Made by a program: the position numbers and the translations under genes
In this document: positions 14,450 through 15,855 of the stretch, in pieces
Position numbering within the stretch: position 1 is the stretch's first letter
How the letters are laid out: every line of letters starts with the position of its first letter
NCBI GenBank assembly: GCA_002424045.1
Contig: DIPH01000020.1
Location: 1-15,855, forward strand
DNA from: Firmicutes bacterium UBA5493
Lineage (GTDB): Bacteria > Bacillota > Limnochordia > Darwinibacteriales > Darwinibacteriaceae
DNA: 15,855 nucleotides
Direction: 5' to 3'
Notes under the pieces: generated by a model
What the model was told of the DNA's origin: nothing
Databases searched by the model: none
What the model saw: only the letters and a program-made list of their open reading frames with translations

Positions 14450-14740
14450 AATTAGCATAAAAGCGTTGAAGGGGAGTAGTACATGGCGTACCCTTGAAGA
14501 GAGGAAAGCCTTGAGGTGCAAGCTTTCTAAGAATGTGGCCATGGAAGTCGCCCCGGAGCTTCTTAAGTAAACGGCGCTGCGGAGCAGCGCGGCAATGCTG
14601 CACGTTGCTGTACAGCGTGGCGAGGTAGCTTGAGACGGTGGTTCCGTTATAACCTCTGAGGGCTCCCTGCTTATTCAGGGAGAATTAAGGTGGTACCGCG
14701 AAGTTGGCTTTTCGTCCTTACAAGACGAAAGGTCTTTTTT
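14450..14740 (+). ncRNA. Valine T-box leader (tRNA-sensing riboswitch)
   Basis: This leader reads uncharged tRNA-Val to decide whether transcription proceeds into valS. Stem I begins GGGGAGTAGTA (14471-14481) with the conserved AGUA-type element. It closes on CATGGC/GCCATG (14482-14487, 14538-14543), leaving a specifier loop whose 3' side GAAGTCG contains GTC (14547-14549), a valine codon. Further hairpins are GCGCTGC/GCAGCGC (14574-14590) and CTCCCTG/CAGGGAG (14663-14682). The T-box core AAGGTGGTACCGCG is at 14687-14700, and its TGGT bulge complements the ACCA end expected of tRNA-Val. The competing terminator lies at 14706-14740. Stem assignments beyond stem I are approximate. Confidence 0.95.
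14706..14740 (+). terminator. T-box-controlled intrinsic terminator
   Basis: Arms GGCTTTTCGTC (14706-14716) and GACGAAAGGTC (14724-14734) pair over 11 positions with two G-U wobbles and a 7-nt loop, followed by six T residues. It is mutually exclusive with the antiterminator formed by the T-box sequence just upstream. Confidence 0.92.
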
Positions 14741-14767
14741 CATCTTTTAGCAGGGAGTGACGATTTA

Positions 14768-15855
14768 ATGAACAAGACCTATGATCCAAAACAGGTGGAA
14801 CAGAAATGGTATACCTATTGGGAGGAAAATGGTTTTTTCCATCAAGATGTGGATAAAACCAAGGAGGCCTTCTGTGTGGTGATTCCGCCGCCAAACGTTA
14901 CTGGGCAATTGCACATGGGTCATGCCCTTGACAACACCTACCAAGACATTTTCGTGCGTTGGAAGCGCATGCAGGGCTTTAATACAGTGTGGATTCCCGG
15001 TACCGACCACGCTGGCATTGCCACCCAAGCCAGAGTAGAGGGACATATTCGCGCCACCGAAGGCAAGACCCGGGACGACTTGGGACGGGATGAGTTTCTC
15101 AAACGCACCTGGGCCTGGAAGGAAGACTATGGTAATCAGATTCTCAACCAACTCAAGAAGCTGGGAGCTTCCCTGGATTGGGAAAGGGAGCGCTTTACTA
15201 TGGACGAAGGGTGCTCCCGGGCTGTGCGGGAGGTTTTTGTCCGCCTGTTCGAAAAGGGCCTAATTTACCAGGGGAATTACAGTGTGAATTGGTGTCCTAA
15301 CTGCGCAACCACACTCTCGGATATTGAAGTAGAACATGAAGATGAAACCGGGAAACTGTATCACGTCAAGTACCCCTTCAGCGATGGCAGCGGCTTTATT
15401 CAAGTGGCCACCACACGTCCCGAGACGATGCTAGGCGATACTGCCATAGCCGTGAATCCAAAGGATACACGCTATGAACACTTGCTCGGCAAGACGGTGA
15501 CGGTGCCCTTGGTCAATCGTGAGGTGCCGATTGTGGCCGATGACTATGTCGATCTCGAATTTGGCACCGGAATGGTGAAAATAACTCCGGCACATGATCC
15601 CAATGACTTTGAAATAGGTTTGAGGCATAACTTGCCCCAGATTCAGGTCATTGGTCTCGATGCAGTCATGACAAAGGAAGCGGGAGCATATGCTGGTCTC
15701 GATCGCTATGATGCCCGTAAAAAAGTCGTGCACGACCTGGATGAACTTGGTCTTTTGGTCAAGGTTGAGGATCATGATCACGCGGTGGGCCAATGTTATC
15801 GCTGCCGTACTGTTGTAGAGCCAGTTGTGTCCAAGCAGTGGTTTGTAAAAATGGA
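14768..15855 (+). CDS. valS: Valyl-tRNA synthetase, N-terminal part (cut by window edge)
   Basis: This class I aminoacyl-tRNA synthetase charges tRNA-Val and edits mis-activated threonine. The frame is open from ATG 14768 to the window end, giving 362 codons of a protein usually near 880 residues. It opens MNKTYDPKQVEQKWYTYW. The HIGH-type motif HMGH is at 49-52 within PPPNVTGQLHMGHAL. TDHAGIATQ follows, then a CPNC pair (C176, C179), the start of the CP1 editing domain with TTRPETMLGD (215-224), and a second CYRC pair (C343, C346). The KMSKS loop and anticodon-binding domain lie beyond the window. A GGGAGTG site at 14753-14759 precedes the start. Expression is governed by the valine T-box directly upstream. 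Confidence 0.97.
   Translation, partial: MNKTYDPKQVEQKWYTYWEENGFFHQDVDKTKEAFCVVIPPPNVTGQLHMGHALDNTYQDIFVRWKRMQGFNTVWIPGTDHAGIATQARVEGHIRATEGKTRDDLGRDEFLKRTWAWKEDYGNQILNQLKKLGASLDWERERFTMDEGCSRAVREVFVRLFEKGLIYQGNYSVNWCPNCATTLSDIEVEHEDETGKLYHVKYPFSDGSGFIQVATTRPETMLGDTAIAVNPKDTRYEHLLGKTVTVPLVNREVPIVADDYVDLEFGTGMVKITPAHDPNDFEIGLRHNLPQIQVIGLDAVMTKEAGAYAGLDRYDARKKVVHDLDELGLLVKVEDHDHAVGQCYRCRTVVEPVVSKQWFVKM

Noticed and set aside
14385..14570. 61-codon plus-strand open frame across the fur end and T-box stem I
   Set aside because: The region is explained by the fur C-terminus, a promoter and conserved T-box elements; the frame has no ribosome site.

Overview
This window is a stretch of bacterial chromosome from a Gram-positive, probably endospore-forming member of the Bacillota (Clostridia-like). 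The evidence is a CIRCE operator ahead of groES-groEL, a T-box leader ahead of valS, the order pcrA-ligA-gatC-gatA-gatB, a lipoprotein SleB/CwlJ-type cell-wall hydrolase, strong purine-rich Shine-Dalgarno sites and frequent TTG starts. The genus cannot be read from the sequence. No mobile element, CRISPR array, rRNA or tRNA was seen.

Layout. (1) 1-94 holds the likely tail of an unidentified upstream gene. (2) 133-2306: groES-groEL with a sigma-A-type promoter, CIRCE, an unusual long inverted repeat over the promoter, and a closing hairpin. (3) 2390-4794: a nucleotide cluster hpt-guaA-hisIE, ended by a strong bidirectional terminator at 4808-4852. (4) 4866-5654 on the minus strand: a lipoprotein with a small beta-sandwich-like domain and a SleB-type hydrolase domain. 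(5) 5751-13072: the tightly packed pcrA-ligA-gatC-gatA-gatB run, joining DNA repair/replication enzymes to the tRNA-dependent amidotransferase. (6) 13139-14418: an Lgt-like membrane protein lacking key Lgt residues, followed 14 nt later by fur. (7) 14415-15855: a sigma-A-type promoter overlapping the fur stop codon, a valine T-box leader, and the first 362 codons of valS, cut by the window edge.

How the genes work together. Hpt returns hypoxanthine/guanine to IMP/GMP and GuaA makes GMP from XMP. HisIE processes phosphoribosyl-ATP, so the cluster revolves around purine nucleotides and PRPP. GatCAB supplies Gln-tRNA and/or Asn-tRNA by transamidation. ValS charges valine under tRNA-sensing control.

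The points most worth a second look are: GuaA has lost about half of its glutaminase domain, with no catalytic triad visible, while its ATP-pyrophosphatase and C-terminal parts look intact; the Lgt-like protein appears to be a pseudoenzyme; HisIE has an enlarged acidic loop between two zinc-ligand cysteines; and an inverted repeat of 19 paired positions covers the groE promoter upstream of CIRCE.
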